From positions 78,086 to 142,085 of the forward strand of contig NZ_AYZB01000001.1 of NCBI RefSeq assembly GCF_001436415.1: a stretch of DNA of 64,000 bases, written 5' to 3'. This DNA comes from Latilactobacillus graminis DSM 20719. Its GTDB lineage: Bacteria; Bacillota; Bacilli; Lactobacillales; Lactobacillaceae. Position numbers and translations under genes: made by a program. Below the pieces are notes generated by a model, which did not search any database, was not told where the DNA came from, and worked only from the letters and a program-made list of their open reading frames with translations. Shown here one piece after another: positions 1 to 10,551 of this stretch (positions within the stretch are counted from its first letter, which is position 1; every line of letters starts with the position of its first letter).

Positions 1-6
1 ACGCAT
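1..6 (-). CDS. Start of a gene truncated by the left window edge
   Basis: Only the first two codons (Met-Arg) are inside the window. An ATG read leftward from position 6 follows a good GGAGGG ribosome binding site at about 14-19 and lies directly downstream of a T-box leader. The product is therefore probably controlled by tRNA charging. From the likely UGG specifier codon a tryptophan gene such as trpS is a guess; nothing in the coding sequence confirms it. Confidence 0.6.
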
Positions 7-36
7 AATAATACCCTCCAATTTGATTTATCAACT

Positions 37-260
37 AAAAAAGCGTCCCAATTGTGATTAAACAATTAGGACGCTTCTACGTGGTACCACCTAAATTGCA
101 CGTATATAACCCGTGCCACTCATGCGATAAGGGGGCTACCCGAACTGGCTATTCACCAATTCCCGATTGAAGGCCCAATTCACAACTGGCTCTTGACGAC
201 TTCTCAGTCCCGCCGCTTCCTGTCCAAGAAAATGCAAGTTGCTACTTATCCTTCACTTTG
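37..260 (-). promoter_or_regulatory. T-box riboswitch leader, probably tRNA-Trp specific
   Basis: The leader reads right to left. The conserved T-box motif AGGTGGTACCACG is at 92-80. It is followed by a strong terminator hairpin (76-41) ending in a U run. Stem I is visible: GTGAAGG (256-250) pairs with CCTTCA (173-168), and GCAACT pairs with AGTTGT above it. The internal loop carries AGTA on one side and GAATTGGG on the other, the usual specifier-loop arrangement. Taking the triplet one base after GAA gives UGG (177-175), the tryptophan codon. T-boxes bind uncharged tRNA and switch from terminator to antiterminator. The amino acid assignment is less certain than the class. Confidence 0.88.
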
Positions 261-277
261 TCTGTTGAATTACTGTC

Positions 278-306
278 ATACTAACGGATTTTAAAATGAA
301 TGTCAA
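278..306 (-). promoter_or_regulatory. Promoter of the T-box leader
   Basis: On the minus strand TTGACA (306-301) and TAGTAT (283-278) are separated by 17 bases, close to the sigma-A consensus. Transcription would begin just before stem I of the T-box. Confidence 0.7.
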
Positions 307-365
307 TCGGTCGCTTTTTTAAACGAAGACGCTTATAATATAACAACTAACAATTGGAGGTTGCC

Positions 366-2660
366 ATGTTACACAAAGAAACGCAACGACAAGAACAAGC
401 CCGTGTCGACCGGACTATTGGCCAAATCGACCAACGCCTCACCGTGATCAACCAACAACTGGCCAACGCCTATGATGAAACGAAAGATATTGAACAACGC
501 TATGGTGATAATACCAAAGTCAATATTACTGAAATTGATGACCGGATGGAAACCAATGCCGCAGTTCAACAACAAAAACAATTAGTCGCAGTGGCAGTCG
601 AAAATGAAAAATTATTGACTAACCAACAGGCTCGCCTAAGTGATTTAATCAACTCGCCCTATTTTGGCCGGATTGACATCACCGAAGATGGTGAAACCGA
701 ATCACTTTACATCGGGACCGCGACGTTTATCGACGATCAGGATAACTTCTTAATCTACGACTGGCGGGCCCCAGTTTCGAGTATCTACTATAATGGCACC
801 CTTGGTCCCGTCACTTATGAGACTCCAAATGGCCCTGTCAAAGTCGAACTCAAGCTCAAACGACAATTCAAGATTCAAAACGGCCAAATTGAACATGTCT
901 TTGACACCAACGAAACCGTCGGTGATGAACTCTTACAAGCCGTTCTTGGTGAGCAGAGTGATGAATATATGCAAAATATTGTCGCCACCATCCAAAAAAA
1001 ACAAAACGACATCATTCGTGACACGACCGCCGACTTACTCATTGTCCAAGGTGTCGCCGGTAGCGGTAAGACCTCAGCTGTCTTACAACGAATTGCTTTT
1101 TTACTCTATCATAGTCGTCGTCAACTCGAAGCCGACCAGATGGTTCTCTTTTCACCCAACCGCCTGTTCAGCCACTATATCTCAGAAGTACTACCTAGCC
1201 TGGGAGAAAAAAATATGCGGCAAATAACACTAGCAGAATTCTTAAGTCATCGTTTCACAGGATTACAAGTCGAAAATCTCTTCGATCGATTCGAAAAAGA
1301 CCAAGCAAATTTCCCAGAGTTGACACAAGTAATGCGGCGGTATAAAGAAAGTGTAGGCTTCATGCAGGCCATCGAAGCCTATGTCAAGCAAGCTACCACG
1401 CAACCGATTGCTTTCAACGATTTATATTTCGAAGAACGCCCATTTTTTACTAAAAAACAGATTAATCAAATCTATCTTGGCTTACCTGCAAACATGTTGC
1501 CCGGCGATAAATTCCGTGCAACTAAGAATACATTAATTAAACGCTTAAAGCGCCAAATCAATCTCGAAGTACACCTTGACTGGGTTGCCGAAAAAATCGA
1601 CACACTATCCGATGATACCTATCGAACAATTGTTGGCGAGCGTGAATTCGATTCTGGTGATGACGAACAAGCTTTCATCGCCCGTAAAATCGTCCAACAT
1701 TATTTCGCACCGCTTTATGAAGCAATTTACAATGACTATTTCTTTGACGAAGCAACCGAATATCAGCATTTCTTAGCTACAGCTTGTCCTGCTGATATTC
1801 CAGTTAACGTTTGGAAAGCAATGATTCGCCAAGTCGCCGATAATAATGAGCACCACTTTGTTAGCCTCAGTGATGCAGCCCCTATCTTATACCTTCGTGA
1901 CTTATTAACTGATGGTGGTCAAAATTATGGTATTCAGTATTTGTTCATTGATGAGATGCAAGATTACAGTATCGCCCAATTCATCTATATCCACCACGCT
2001 TTCCCAAACGCAAAATTAACGGTACTCGGCGATTATGCCCAAGATGTCTTCACGGCGACTTATCAAACTGGTCATTTTATCGATCAATTGACCACTGCGT
2101 TCCCCGATTCGAAAATTAATCAAATTAGTTTAACTAAAAGTTATCGTGCTACCGCCCCTATTACTAACTTCGCCAAAGCCCTCTTACCAAAGGAAACTAA
2201 GCTCGAGGCTTTCAACCGTGATGGTCGCTTGCCACGTGTCATTGAGACACCACGCAACCAAGCGTTAGCTACGTTAACACAAGAGATCTTACACCTTCAG
2301 GCCAAACATGCAACGGTTGCCATTCTTACCAAGAATCAACAGATTGCCCATCAACTATACGTCAGCTTAACACCGGACGAACATGTCTCACTGATTAGTG
2401 AAACAACGCGTAACTTACCTAAAGGTATTTTAATCCTTCCCTTGTACCTAGCAAAAGGATTGGAATTCGACGCCGTTATCGGCTATGATATTTCGCGTAC
2501 TACGTTTGGTAATCAGACGGACACAGACCTACTTTATACACTCATAACACGGGCAATGCATGATTTAACGCTGATTGGCATTACGGCTTTGAGCCCCTTG
2601 ATTACAGCCCTTCCAGCAACTCTCTATACATCGTCCCAAAGTGTTAAACAATCCATTTAA
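366..2660 (+). CDS. helD: HelD-type RNA polymerase-associated UvrD-like ATPase
   Basis: This 764-residue superfamily 1 helicase-like ATPase resembles HelD, which binds stalled RNA polymerase and releases it from DNA using ATP. The N-terminal ~95 residues are polar and predicted coiled coil, as in the HelD arm that enters the polymerase secondary channel. The family motif YDWRAP follows near residue 131, Walker A (GVAGSGKT) is near 229-236, and the Walker B-like DEMQD is further on. The ATG at 366 is chosen because GGAGG lies five bases upstream; an in-frame TTG at 354 overlaps that site. A TATAAT box at 334-339 could be its promoter. It stands alone and ends in a bidirectional terminator facing tsaD. 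Confidence 0.93.
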   Translation: MLHKETQRQEQARVDRTIGQIDQRLTVINQQLANAYDETKDIEQRYGDNTKVNITEIDDRMETNAAVQQQKQLVAVAVENEKLLTNQQARLSDLINSPYFGRIDITEDGETESLYIGTATFIDDQDNFLIYDWRAPVSSIYYNGTLGPVTYETPNGPVKVELKLKRQFKIQNGQIEHVFDTNETVGDELLQAVLGEQSDEYMQNIVATIQKKQNDIIRDTTADLLIVQGVAGSGKTSAVLQRIAFLLYHSRRQLEADQMVLFSPNRLFSHYISEVLPSLGEKNMRQITLAEFLSHRFTGLQVENLFDRFEKDQANFPELTQVMRRYKESVGFMQAIEAYVKQATTQPIAFNDLYFEERPFFTKKQINQIYLGLPANMLPGDKFRATKNTLIKRLKRQINLEVHLDWVAEKIDTLSDDTYRTIVGEREFDSGDDEQAFIARKIVQHYFAPLYEAIYNDYFFDEATEYQHFLATACPADIPVNVWKAMIRQVADNNEHHFVSLSDAAPILYLRDLLTDGGQNYGIQYLFIDEMQDYSIAQFIYIHHAFPNAKLTVLGDYAQDVFTATYQTGHFIDQLTTAFPDSKINQISLTKSYRATAPITNFAKALLPKETKLEAFNRDGRLPRVIETPRNQALATLTQEILHLQAKHATVAILTKNQQIAHQLYVSLTPDEHVSLISETTRNLPKGILILPLYLAKGLEFDAVIGYDISRTTFGNQTDTDLLYTLITRAMHDLTLIGITALSPLITALPATLYTSSQSVKQSI

Positions 2661-2668
2661 GCGCAACG

Positions 2669-2712
2669 AAAAAGACCTGTCAACGAGAGATATCTCATTG
2701 ACAGGTCTTTTT
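2669..2712. terminator. Bidirectional terminator between helD and tsaD
   Basis: A long perfect stem (AAAAAGACCTGTCAA pairing with its complement) has A and T runs at both ends, so it can end both convergent transcripts. Confidence 0.9.
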
Positions 2713-2723
2713 AAGTTCTTAGA

Positions 2724-3752
2724 TTACGCTCTATATGGAAAATCTAGTCCTGGAACAGCATTTAAGGTTAAATTCGCAAACGTTTCCTTTTTTAATTCAA
2801 TGTGAGCAGCAGCGCCAATCATCGCCCCATTGTCACCACATAATCGTAGTGGTGGCACGATTAAATCTAAATCGAGCCCGGAAGCCTTAATCGCTTCCGC
2901 TAGTTCTTCACGTAGGCCTTGATTGGCAGCTACTCCACCAGCCACAACAAGCTGATGGACATCCAGCTGTCGTGCTGCCCGCATTGTCTTTTCCGTTAAC
3001 ACTTCGACCACGCTAGCTTGGAAACTCGCAGCCAGGTTCTCACGATTCAGTGTTTCACCAATTTGATCAGCATGGTGCACCGTGTTGATAAAAGCACTTT
3101 TCAAACCGCTGAAACTAAAGTCGAGATTCTCTTCTTTAAGCATCGCTCGTGGAAAATCGAACGTATCTTGGCCCAAATGCGCCAGCCGGTCGATTTCTTT
3201 TCCCGCTGGATAAGGCACACCTAGGACCCGACCAATTTTATCGTAAGCTTCTCCCGCGGCGTCATCCCGCGTATCGCCAATAATTTCGAATTCACCAGCG
3301 GCCGCCATTAATACTAACTCTGTGTGACCCCCTGAAACAAGCAATGCCAACAACGGATACTCTAGCGGTTTAACAAACCGTGCTGCATAGATATGCCCCG
3401 CCATGTGATTGATTGGAATCAATGGTAAATGATGCGCATATGCGATTGCTTTGGCCGCTGTCACGCCAATTAATAAAGCGCCAACCAATCCTGGCCCATA
3501 AGTCACTGCAACTGCCGTTAAATCAGTATAGGTGACTCCCGCTTCTTCTAGCGCTGCTTGGGTACAAAATGTAATTTGTTCAACGTGATGACGGCTAGCC
3601 ACTTCCGGTACCACCCCACCAAAACGCTGGTGACTTTTAATTTGAGTAGCAATGATGTTGCTTAAAATACGATGGCCATCTTCAATGACCGCCACACTTG
3701 TTTCATCACAGCTCGATTCAAATGCTAAAATTAATTCTCTTTTTTTGGACAT
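2724..3752 (-). CDS. tsaD: tRNA threonylcarbamoyladenosine transferase TsaD
   Basis: This is the 342-residue Kae1/TsaD subunit that transfers the threonylcarbamoyl group to A37 of ANN-decoding tRNAs, working with TsaB and TsaE. The ASKHA-fold start (FESSCDETS, near residue 11) and the metal-binding histidines H116 and H120 in NHMAGH are present. A nucleotide-binding loop is seen at [10 protein letters not shown]. Length is normal for the family. It is the last gene of the minus-strand tsaB-rimI-tsaD operon, ten bases after rimI. The ATG at 3752 follows a GGAG-type site. Confidence 0.97.
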   Translation of the reverse strand: MSKKRELILAFESSCDETSVAVIEDGHRILSNIIATQIKSHQRFGGVVPEVASRHHVEQITFCTQAALEEAGVTYTDLTAVAVTYGPGLVGALLIGVTAAKAIAYAHHLPLIPINHMAGHIYAARFVKPLEYPLLALLVSGGHTELVLMAAAGEFEIIGDTRDDAAGEAYDKIGRVLGVPYPAGKEIDRLAHLGQDTFDFPRAMLKEENLDFSFSGLKSAFINTVHHADQIGETLNRENLAASFQASVVEVLTEKTMRAARQLDVHQLVVAGGVAANQGLREELAEAIKASGLDLDLIVPPLRLCGDNGAMIGAAAHIELKKETFANLTLNAVPGLDFPYRA

Positions 3753-3762
3753 AGCTTTACTC

Positions 3763-4332
3763 CTATTGATTCAATACTCGACGCATACTGAACGCATCTT
3801 CTTTTTCTTGAATGTAATAATTCGGGCGCGTTCGTACAATCGTAAAGCCCAATTTTCGATATACTGCTTGAGCTGTTGTGTTGCTCGCACGAACTTCTAA
3901 TGTAATTTTTTGACTGGGATAATCATGGGCGATATTAACCATCTCGTGCACTAAAAAATGCCCAATGCCCCGTTTTTGATAACTGGGATGCACTGCAATA
4001 TTCGTAATATGGGCTTCATTAGCTGTAAACCAAGCACCAACAAACGCTACAACTTCAGTCCCCTGACACAAGACGAGATACAATGATGTCTTTTGCTTAC
4101 TTAACTCATTGGTAAAAGCCCACCGATTCCAAGGGGTCTGGCCGGCATAAACTGCTCGTTCAATATCCAAAAGCGCTGTAATATCATTTTGACTAGCACG
4201 TGCTAAATAAAACGTTGTCCCATCAATCATCACTCGCCGAGTGGCATAAGGCATTTCTTTTTTTATCCAAATCTGAGGCTTGAGATATTCTCTAAACTTG
4301 TTCCACATATGACTCGGTGCCTCGCTCATCAT
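3763..4332 (-). CDS. rimI: GNAT acetyltransferase RimI-like
   Basis: The 189-residue protein has a GNAT fold from about residue 37 onward and the acetyl-CoA-binding motif YQKRGIG near residue 118. RimI homologues acetylate the N-terminus of ribosomal protein S18, and this gene is typically fused or adjacent to tsaB and tsaD in Firmicutes. The N-terminal ~35 residues (basic, Trp-rich) extend beyond the usual family start. The reading frame overlaps tsaB by 41 bases. An internal ATG at 4308 is an alternative start, and neither has an ideal ribosome binding site. The substrate is inferred from family and context. Confidence 0.88.
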   Translation of the reverse strand: MMSEAPSHMWNKFREYLKPQIWIKKEMPYATRRVMIDGTTFYLARASQNDITALLDIERAVYAGQTPWNRWAFTNELSKQKTSLYLVLCQGTEVVAFVGAWFTANEAHITNIAVHPSYQKRGIGHFLVHEMVNIAHDYPSQKITLEVRASNTTAQAVYRKLGFTIVRTRPNYYIQEKEDAFSMRRVLNQ

Positions 4333-5017
4333 GCGTTTTTGCCCAATTAACTTCAGCTTCGGTTTTTCTTAGATAAACCGGTCCAAAGCGATGGATATCC
4401 GCCACTGGTTCAGCAAGCAACCCTAATTTTCCCAAGACACTTGCATGCGGTAAATTATGGTTAGCTCCGACAAAATGGGCATTACTGCCCAGAGCAGCTT
4501 GTAGCTCTTCTTTAAAATGAGCGACATCATTCCCGACGAAGTAAACCGGCTCCGCTAATAGTTGTAACCGTGCCAATAATGTTTCTATTGAAACATGTTG
4601 ATCAGCAACGACTGTTTGTAAGCTGCCACTTTGCCATTGATAAACACCCGTAAAAACATTCGCACGACGAGCATCAAATAATGGCACAATGAGTGCCGTC
4701 GTATCCACTATATTCGCAGCTAATAATGCTAAACTTGAAATTCCGACTAACGGCTTATTCAGTGTCCATGCAAAAGATTTCGCAGTTGTCACCGCAATTC
4801 GTAAGCCTGTATAAGAACCGGGACCTTCAGCAACAACAAACCGGTCAATCGTTTCAATTGCCGTCTGCGTTTGTTTTAACAGTTGATCAACCATTGGTAG
4901 TAAAGTTTGACTATGTGTTTGGCGAATATTAACAGTCATTTCACCTAAAATTTGCTGATCGTCAAGGAGCGCCACACTCACTGCTTGATTCGAGGTATCC
5001 ATTGCCAATAACTTCAT
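4292..5017 (-). CDS. tsaB: tRNA threonylcarbamoyladenosine biosynthesis protein TsaB
   Basis: At 241 residues this is the TsaB partner of TsaD, a catalytically inactive ASKHA-fold paralogue that scaffolds the t6A-forming complex. The N-terminus (LLAMDTSNQA) and the family signature EGPGSYTGLRIA near residue 65 are clear. It is the first gene of the operon with rimI and tsaD. The start ATG is preceded by an AGAAGG site. The C-terminal end overlaps rimI, which suggests translational coupling. Confidence 0.95.
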   Translation of the reverse strand: MKLLAMDTSNQAVSVALLDDQQILGEMTVNIRQTHSQTLLPMVDQLLKQTQTAIETIDRFVVAEGPGSYTGLRIAVTTAKSFAWTLNKPLVGISSLALLAANIVDTTALIVPLFDARRANVFTGVYQWQSGSLQTVVADQHVSIETLLARLQLLAEPVYFVGNDVAHFKEELQAALGSNAHFVGANHNLPHASVLGKLGLLAEPVADIHRFGPVYLRKTEAEVNWAKTHDERGTESYVEQV

Positions 5018-5119
5018 GATTTCATCCTTCTTCTGCTTATAATCTTTGTTATTCTAGCATAAATCAGAAATTAAATCGACTGCGCTATTTAGCTTCAAGC
5101 TGACATTCCGATTCCTCTA

Positions 5120-5168
5120 AAAAATAAAAAAACAAGGTCTGCAATTCGTTTGAATAGACAGTCCCTTG
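5120..5168 (-). terminator. Terminator of the bglG-bglP-bglA operon
   Basis: On the minus strand CAAGG...CCTTG forms an interrupted stem that is followed by two T runs. It lies just after the bglA stop codon. Confidence 0.75.
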
Positions 5169-5185
5169 CCTTTAATAAATGGATA

Positions 5186-6661
<1,476 letters not shown>

Positions 6662-8557
6662 TTATTTAATACCTACTAATAGTTGTTCTTTTGGAAAAAT
6701 AATACCCGTTTCATTCATTGGTAGTACGTCTAAAAAGCTAGTTGTATTCGTAATAATAACCATTACCGTTGGATCATATCCCGCTTTTTTAATCTGTTCA
6801 AAATCAACTGACATAATCGGCTGGCCAACTTCAACATGCTCATTCACCACTATTTTAGGCGTAAAATATTGACCCTTTAATTCAACTGTATCAATTCCAA
6901 TATGGATTAAAAGTTCAGTTCCGTCATCACCTAAGATTCCAATTGCATGTTTAGAATCGGGTAATATCATAATTTTCCCTGAAATTGGTGCAACAATTTC
7001 GTCTGATTCTGGCACAATTGCAATTCCTTTTCCCATAATTTCCTGAGCAAAGGTTGGATCATTCACATTTGCCAATAGTTCAACTTCGCCTTTAACTGGT
7101 GCGTAAATTGAATGTTCAATTGCTTTTTCATTATTTACTTGCACCTTACCTACTGGTTCTGCCGATTCTTCTATTGATTCACTAATGCCAAATACAATCG
7201 TCAATACAAATGCAAGTACAAAGCTTAATCCAATTGCTAACACTAGATAAATTAAATTCATTGGATGTGTTTGACTAATAAAAGCAGGTAACGCGGTTAA
7301 ACCAGTCAAACCAGTCATCGCAAACGCTTTGACTACAAAAAATCCTGAAATTCCGCCGGCAATCCCACCAGATATCAAAGCTGCATAAAACGGTTTTTTA
7401 AATTTCAAATTAATCCCATACATTGCTGGTTCAGTAACCCCTAATAACGCAGATATCCCCGCTGATATAGCCAACTGCTTAGTCGCTTTATTCTTCGTGC
7501 GAACAGCAACACCAAATACTGAGCCAGCTTGTGCCATATTGGTCACAAAATTAATTGGCATAACCGTTGTGTCGTAACCCGTAACACTAAAATTGTTCAT
7601 GACAATCGGCACAAAAGCATAGTGCATCCCGGTCATCACGATTAATGGGAAAGATGCTCCTAATACAACACCGGCTAATGGTCCCGCGTGCACAAAGAGC
7701 CAAGAAATCCCATCCGCAACAATATTTCCTGCATACGTGCCTAGAGGCCCAAGGACAATTAATGTTACTGGAACAACTATAAAAAGAGTCACCATCGGCG
7801 TAAACATCATCGTGAGTGTACTTGGTATCCATTTTTTCACCCATTTAAGCACATACGCTAAAAACCAGGTCGCTAAAATAATCGGAATAACCGATGATGT
7901 ATAACTAATAAACGGGATTGCCAGCAGCCCAAAGAGTTTAATGAAAGCAGGACCGCCTTTGGCTATATTGGCTACCCCAGTAATCATTGTCGGGTAGAGC
8001 ATAATACCCGCGATACATAGTGCTAAGTATTCACTCGTTTTAAATTTTTTTGCCGCTGAAACAGCAACGAAAAATGGCAGAAAATAAAAGACACAATCAG
8101 AAATCATAAAAATTGCTTGATACAAACCACTTTTATCCGATAGCCAGCCTAAAGCGTCGACCAATGCTAGAATTCCCTTAATTAGTCCCGTCCCCGCCAA
8201 CGCTGGTAGAATCGGTGTAAAAATTCCTGAAATAACATCCATTAATTTGGATATGATTCCTTCTTTTGCAACACCAGTTTGCTGATCATCAGAACGATTA
8301 GCAGCGCCTCCTAGTTTCTTTTCAACCGCTTCAAAAACATCGTCAACAGTATTTCCAATAATCACTTGAAATTGGTCCCCCGCAAATTGGGCACCCATAA
8401 CACCTTTAATTTGTTTAATTGTATCAATGTTGACTAAATTTTTATCCTGTAAATTAAATCGTAATCTAGTCACACAGTGCCACGCATTTGTAACATTACT
8501 TTTACCGCCAATATTTTTAAGAACCTGGTCTGCAATTAATTCATTCTTATTTACCAT
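6662..8557 (-). CDS. bglP: PTS beta-glucoside transporter EIIBCA
   Basis: The 631-residue protein carries all three membrane-complex domains of a beta-glucoside PTS permease in the order IIB-IIC-IIA. IIB has its phosphorylation cysteine at C28 (AWHCVTRLRF). The multi-pass IIC spans roughly residues 105-455. IIA carries the phospho-histidine near H552 (HIGIDTVEL). It takes up and phosphorylates beta-glucosides for BglA. The gene lies behind a RAT/terminator leader, so expression should depend on antitermination by BglG. AGGAGG precedes the ATG. Confidence 0.96.
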   Translation of the reverse strand: MVNKNELIADQVLKNIGGKSNVTNAWHCVTRLRFNLQDKNLVNIDTIKQIKGVMGAQFAGDQFQVIIGNTVDDVFEAVEKKLGGAANRSDDQQTGVAKEGIISKLMDVISGIFTPILPALAGTGLIKGILALVDALGWLSDKSGLYQAIFMISDCVFYFLPFFVAVSAAKKFKTSEYLALCIAGIMLYPTMITGVANIAKGGPAFIKLFGLLAIPFISYTSSVIPIILATWFLAYVLKWVKKWIPSTLTMMFTPMVTLFIVVPVTLIVLGPLGTYAGNIVADGISWLFVHAGPLAGVVLGASFPLIVMTGMHYAFVPIVMNNFSVTGYDTTVMPINFVTNMAQAGSVFGVAVRTKNKATKQLAISAGISALLGVTEPAMYGINLKFKKPFYAALISGGIAGGISGFFVVKAFAMTGLTGLTALPAFISQTHPMNLIYLVLAIGLSFVLAFVLTIVFGISESIEESAEPVGKVQVNNEKAIEHSIYAPVKGEVELLANVNDPTFAQEIMGKGIAIVPESDEIVAPISGKIMILPDSKHAIGILGDDGTELLIHIGIDTVELKGQYFTPKIVVNEHVEVGQPIMSVDFEQIKKAGYDPTVMVIITNTTSFLDVLPMNETGIIFPKEQLLVGIK

Positions 8558-8624
8558 TTATTATCCCTCCTCAATTTTCAACACATATTCAGGTTTCCCT
8601 AGTATTTGGCCAGAATCCTAGGAA

Positions 8625-8692
8625 TAAAAATACCCAAATACTTTTCAAAATTTATAATGATTTTCATTACTAATTTTGAAAAATATTTGGGT
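8625..8692 (-). terminator. Conditional terminator in the bglP leader
   Basis: A long inverted repeat (ACCCAAATA with its partner) ends in a T run on the minus strand. Its first three bases overlap the end of the RAT at 8690-8719, so hairpin and RAT cannot form together. Confidence 0.9.
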
Positions 8693-8719
8693 AATGCCTG
8701 ATCGAGTCAGTTACAATCC
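8690..8719 (-). promoter_or_regulatory. Ribonucleic antiterminator (RAT) site upstream of bglP
   Basis: The minus strand begins GGATTGTAACTGA and ends ATCAGGCATTACC, a very close match to the BglG/LicT/SacY RAT consensus. Binding of the neighbouring BglG-type protein would block the overlapping terminator. Confidence 0.93.
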
Positions 8720-8727
8720 TAAATTTT

Positions 8728-9567
8728 CTATTCTCTTGTTAATCGCCAGATGTGCAACGTTAAGTACATCATTTCATTATGCGAAATATCCCAATTTCTA
8801 GATTTTTTTAAATATAATTGAATTTTTTTAGCTGCTTGGTAGGCACGTGGATATTTTTCTTTTATAACAGTACTAATCATCGGATCCAAATCAGATCCAC
8901 CAAGATCGTTATTTAATTGGCGAATCATAAAATAGCGTAAATGCGTTAAAAATCTTGCGTAGTTCATCGAATTAACAGCCAATTTCTTTTGAAAGTGATA
9001 ACTAATAATTTCTAAAACTTGATTAATCATTGCGGTCAATTCAATGGTATCCTCAATTTGCGTTTCTTTATTCTGTGCATTTACATAATGATAGGTAAAA
9101 AAAGTTAATTCACTTTGTGGTAATGCAACCTTTATCCGTTGTTCAATAAATTTCAGTGACATTTCTGCAGCTTGATATTCCTTAGGATAAAGATTTTGGA
9201 CCTCCCAACGAAACTCATTGGGATAATCATTTCCATTTTGAGTTCGCTCTAAAGCAAAACTTAGATGGTCAGCAAGTGCCAAATAGTTATAATTACTAAA
9301 CCTGATACCTAAAAACGCTGCAACCTGGTCACTCACTTCACTTGCCAATTGAAATATGTTTCCATCAATCTGACCAACCATGTTTGCAATGGCCTGATGA
9401 TTGCCAAATTCTTCCAAAGCCTTAAATCGTCGATCAATTTCAGTTTGATCAAGCAAATCATTGGTTTTTTTACCAAACCCAATGCCCTTTCCAAGAAGTA
9501 TCCATTCGACATTATTTTCATCTTTTGCTAACGCAACATTATTGTTAATTTTCTTGATGAAATACAT
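8728..9567 (-). CDS. bglG: BglG/LicT-family transcriptional antiterminator
   Basis: The 279-residue protein has the RNA-binding CAT domain at about residues 1-56, followed by two PTS regulation domains (PRDs). PRD histidines are visible in LADHLSFAL, LTHLRYF and YLTLHIW. When PTS flux is high the PRDs are dephosphorylated or phosphorylated by PTS proteins, the dimer forms, and it binds RAT hairpins. RAT sites precede this gene and bglP, so it controls both itself and the operon. The start ATG has GAGGAGG upstream. LicT is an equally good name. Confidence 0.95.
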   Translation of the reverse strand: MYFIKKINNNVALAKDENNVEWILLGKGIGFGKKTNDLLDQTEIDRRFKALEEFGNHQAIANMVGQIDGNIFQLASEVSDQVAAFLGIRFSNYNYLALADHLSFALERTQNGNDYPNEFRWEVQNLYPKEYQAAEMSLKFIEQRIKVALPQSELTFFTYHYVNAQNKETQIEDTIELTAMINQVLEIISYHFQKKLAVNSMNYARFLTHLRYFMIRQLNNDLGGSDLDPMISTVIKEKYPRAYQAAKKIQLYLKKSRNWDISHNEMMYLTLHIWRLTRE

Positions 9568-9583
9568 CCTATGTCCTCCTCAT

Positions 9584-9631
9584 AAAAAAATACCTACTGA
9601 TAACTGGCATATATGTCAGTTATCAGTAGGT
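9584..9631 (-). terminator. Conditional terminator in the bglG leader
   Basis: The stem ACCTACTGATAACTG pairs with its inverted copy and is followed by seven T on the minus strand. It overlaps the RAT at 9629-9658 by three bases. Confidence 0.92.
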
Positions 9632-9658
9632 AATGCCTGATCGAATCAGTAACAATCC
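9629..9658 (-). promoter_or_regulatory. RAT site upstream of bglG
   Basis: The sequence GGATTGTTACTGA...ATCAGGCATTACC matches the RAT consensus, with only two base differences from the bglP copy. This predicts autoregulation of the antiterminator. Confidence 0.93.
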
Positions 9659-9673
9659 TTAATTGATATAATC

Positions 9674-9702
9674 ATCGTACCACTTACAGAAAGCGCTGTC
9701 AA
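9674..9702 (-). promoter_or_regulatory. bgl operon promoter
   Basis: TTGACA (9702-9697) and TACGAT (9679-9674) are 17 bases apart on the minus strand. The -35 box overlaps a cre site. Confidence 0.8.
9688..9701. promoter_or_regulatory. cre (CcpA) operator of the bgl operon
   Basis: AGAAAGCGCTGTCA fits the catabolite-responsive element consensus TGWAANCGNTNWCA at every fixed position except the first. Because it covers the -35 box, CcpA-HPr(Ser-P) bound here should repress transcription when glucose is present. Confidence 0.82.
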
Positions 9703-9713
9703 TATCTAGTTTT

Positions 9714-9745
9714 AAAAAAGGCTAAAAGTCATCTTTTAGCCTTTT
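9714..9745. terminator. Terminator after folT
   Basis: A perfect hairpin of AAAGGCTAAAAG and its complement has A and T runs at both sides. It ends folT and insulates the bgl promoter. Confidence 0.88.
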
Positions 9746-9749
9746 CTAT

Positions 9750-10283
9750 TTATATTATTCTATTTTTTAATCTAATAATTGGTTCAAAGTGCATTACAAT
9801 GTATAAAATAACAGGATGCACGACCAACGTTGCGGCTTCACCAATCGCTCGTGCGGTAAAGTGAAAGCCAAATGGTGTATGACTTATAATTGAAACCCAC
9901 CATGAATTTAAACCGAGATTGACAACTAAAATAACCGTTGTAACCGCGGCAAGCACTCGCCACCAAGTAATTTTTTCGTGATAGAAATAGAGACCGTAAA
10001 TAAAGGCCCCTAAGAACGCCGATAATGTAAAGCCAGGAAAGTATCCGCCTGGCACACCAATCATCAAACTGTTGATTAAATCACCAATCACAGCTGCAAG
10101 TCCTGCCCAAAATGGACCAAACCACCAGCCCATTAAGGCAGTCACGATGAAGCCAAAACTAATTCTGAAAATCGTGAGTGAAATTGCAAACCGTGCAATC
10201 ACCAATTGTAAAGCAATTAAAACAGCTAGTAAAACTACGCGTCTGGTGTCTAGCTTTACACCAAGCATCTGATCTCTCATCAT
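9750..10283 (-). CDS. folT: Folate ECF transporter S component FolT
   Basis: This small hydrophobic protein (177 residues, about six membrane segments) matches the substrate-binding S components of energy-coupling-factor transporters. The folate assignment comes from the sequence type and is supported by the tetrahydrofolate riboswitch directly upstream. It would pair with a shared EcfAA'T module encoded elsewhere. The start is placed at the ATG at 10283, after AAAGGGAG. The longer frame starting at 10319 would be inside the riboswitch and is unlikely to be used. Translation may be masked because the ribosome binding site abuts the closing riboswitch helix. Confidence 0.9.
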   Translation of the reverse strand: MMRDQMLGVKLDTRRVVLLAVLIALQLVIARFAISLTIFRISFGFIVTALMGWWFGPFWAGLAAVIGDLINSLMIGVPGGYFPGFTLSAFLGAFIYGLYFYHEKITWWRVLAAVTTVILVVNLGLNSWWVSIISHTPFGFHFTARAIGEAATLVVHPVILYIVMHFEPIIRLKNRII

Positions 10284-10299
10284 AAAAGCATCTCCCTTT

Positions 10300-10414
10300 G
10301 GAGCTGCCACAAATAACACTGCGGCGAATGCGGTACTGAAATCGCAAGCATTGCTGCTTTTCGTCTGGCGTTCACATTCCGTTCCACCAGCACTTAACGC
10401 TTCAGTCCTACTCC
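10300..10414 (-). promoter_or_regulatory. Tetrahydrofolate (THF) riboswitch
   Basis: On the minus strand the element begins GGAGTAG and ends GCAGCTCC, forming the closing helix. Inside it has the conserved GCGTTAAGTG block and the paired blocks typical of the THF class in Firmicute folT leaders. The 3' strand of the closing helix sits immediately before the AAAGGGAG ribosome binding site. Folate sufficiency would therefore be expected to reduce FolT translation. Confidence 0.9.
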
Positions 10415-10499
10415 GAATTTTTAGAACCCCCTAAATATAGCATCACCATCATTTAATTACAAGCAATTGATTTTTTCTCAGCAACTCGCCACTAAAATT

Positions 10500-10508
10500 T
10501 GCTATAAT
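10500..10508 (+). promoter_or_regulatory. Extended -10 promoter of asparaginase
   Basis: TGCTATAAT is an exact extended -10 element. No good -35 hexamer is present at the normal spacing. Confidence 0.6.
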
Positions 10509-10551
10509 AACTCATAAGTAATGCGGAATTAAAGAAAGGTGCTCGTACAAT

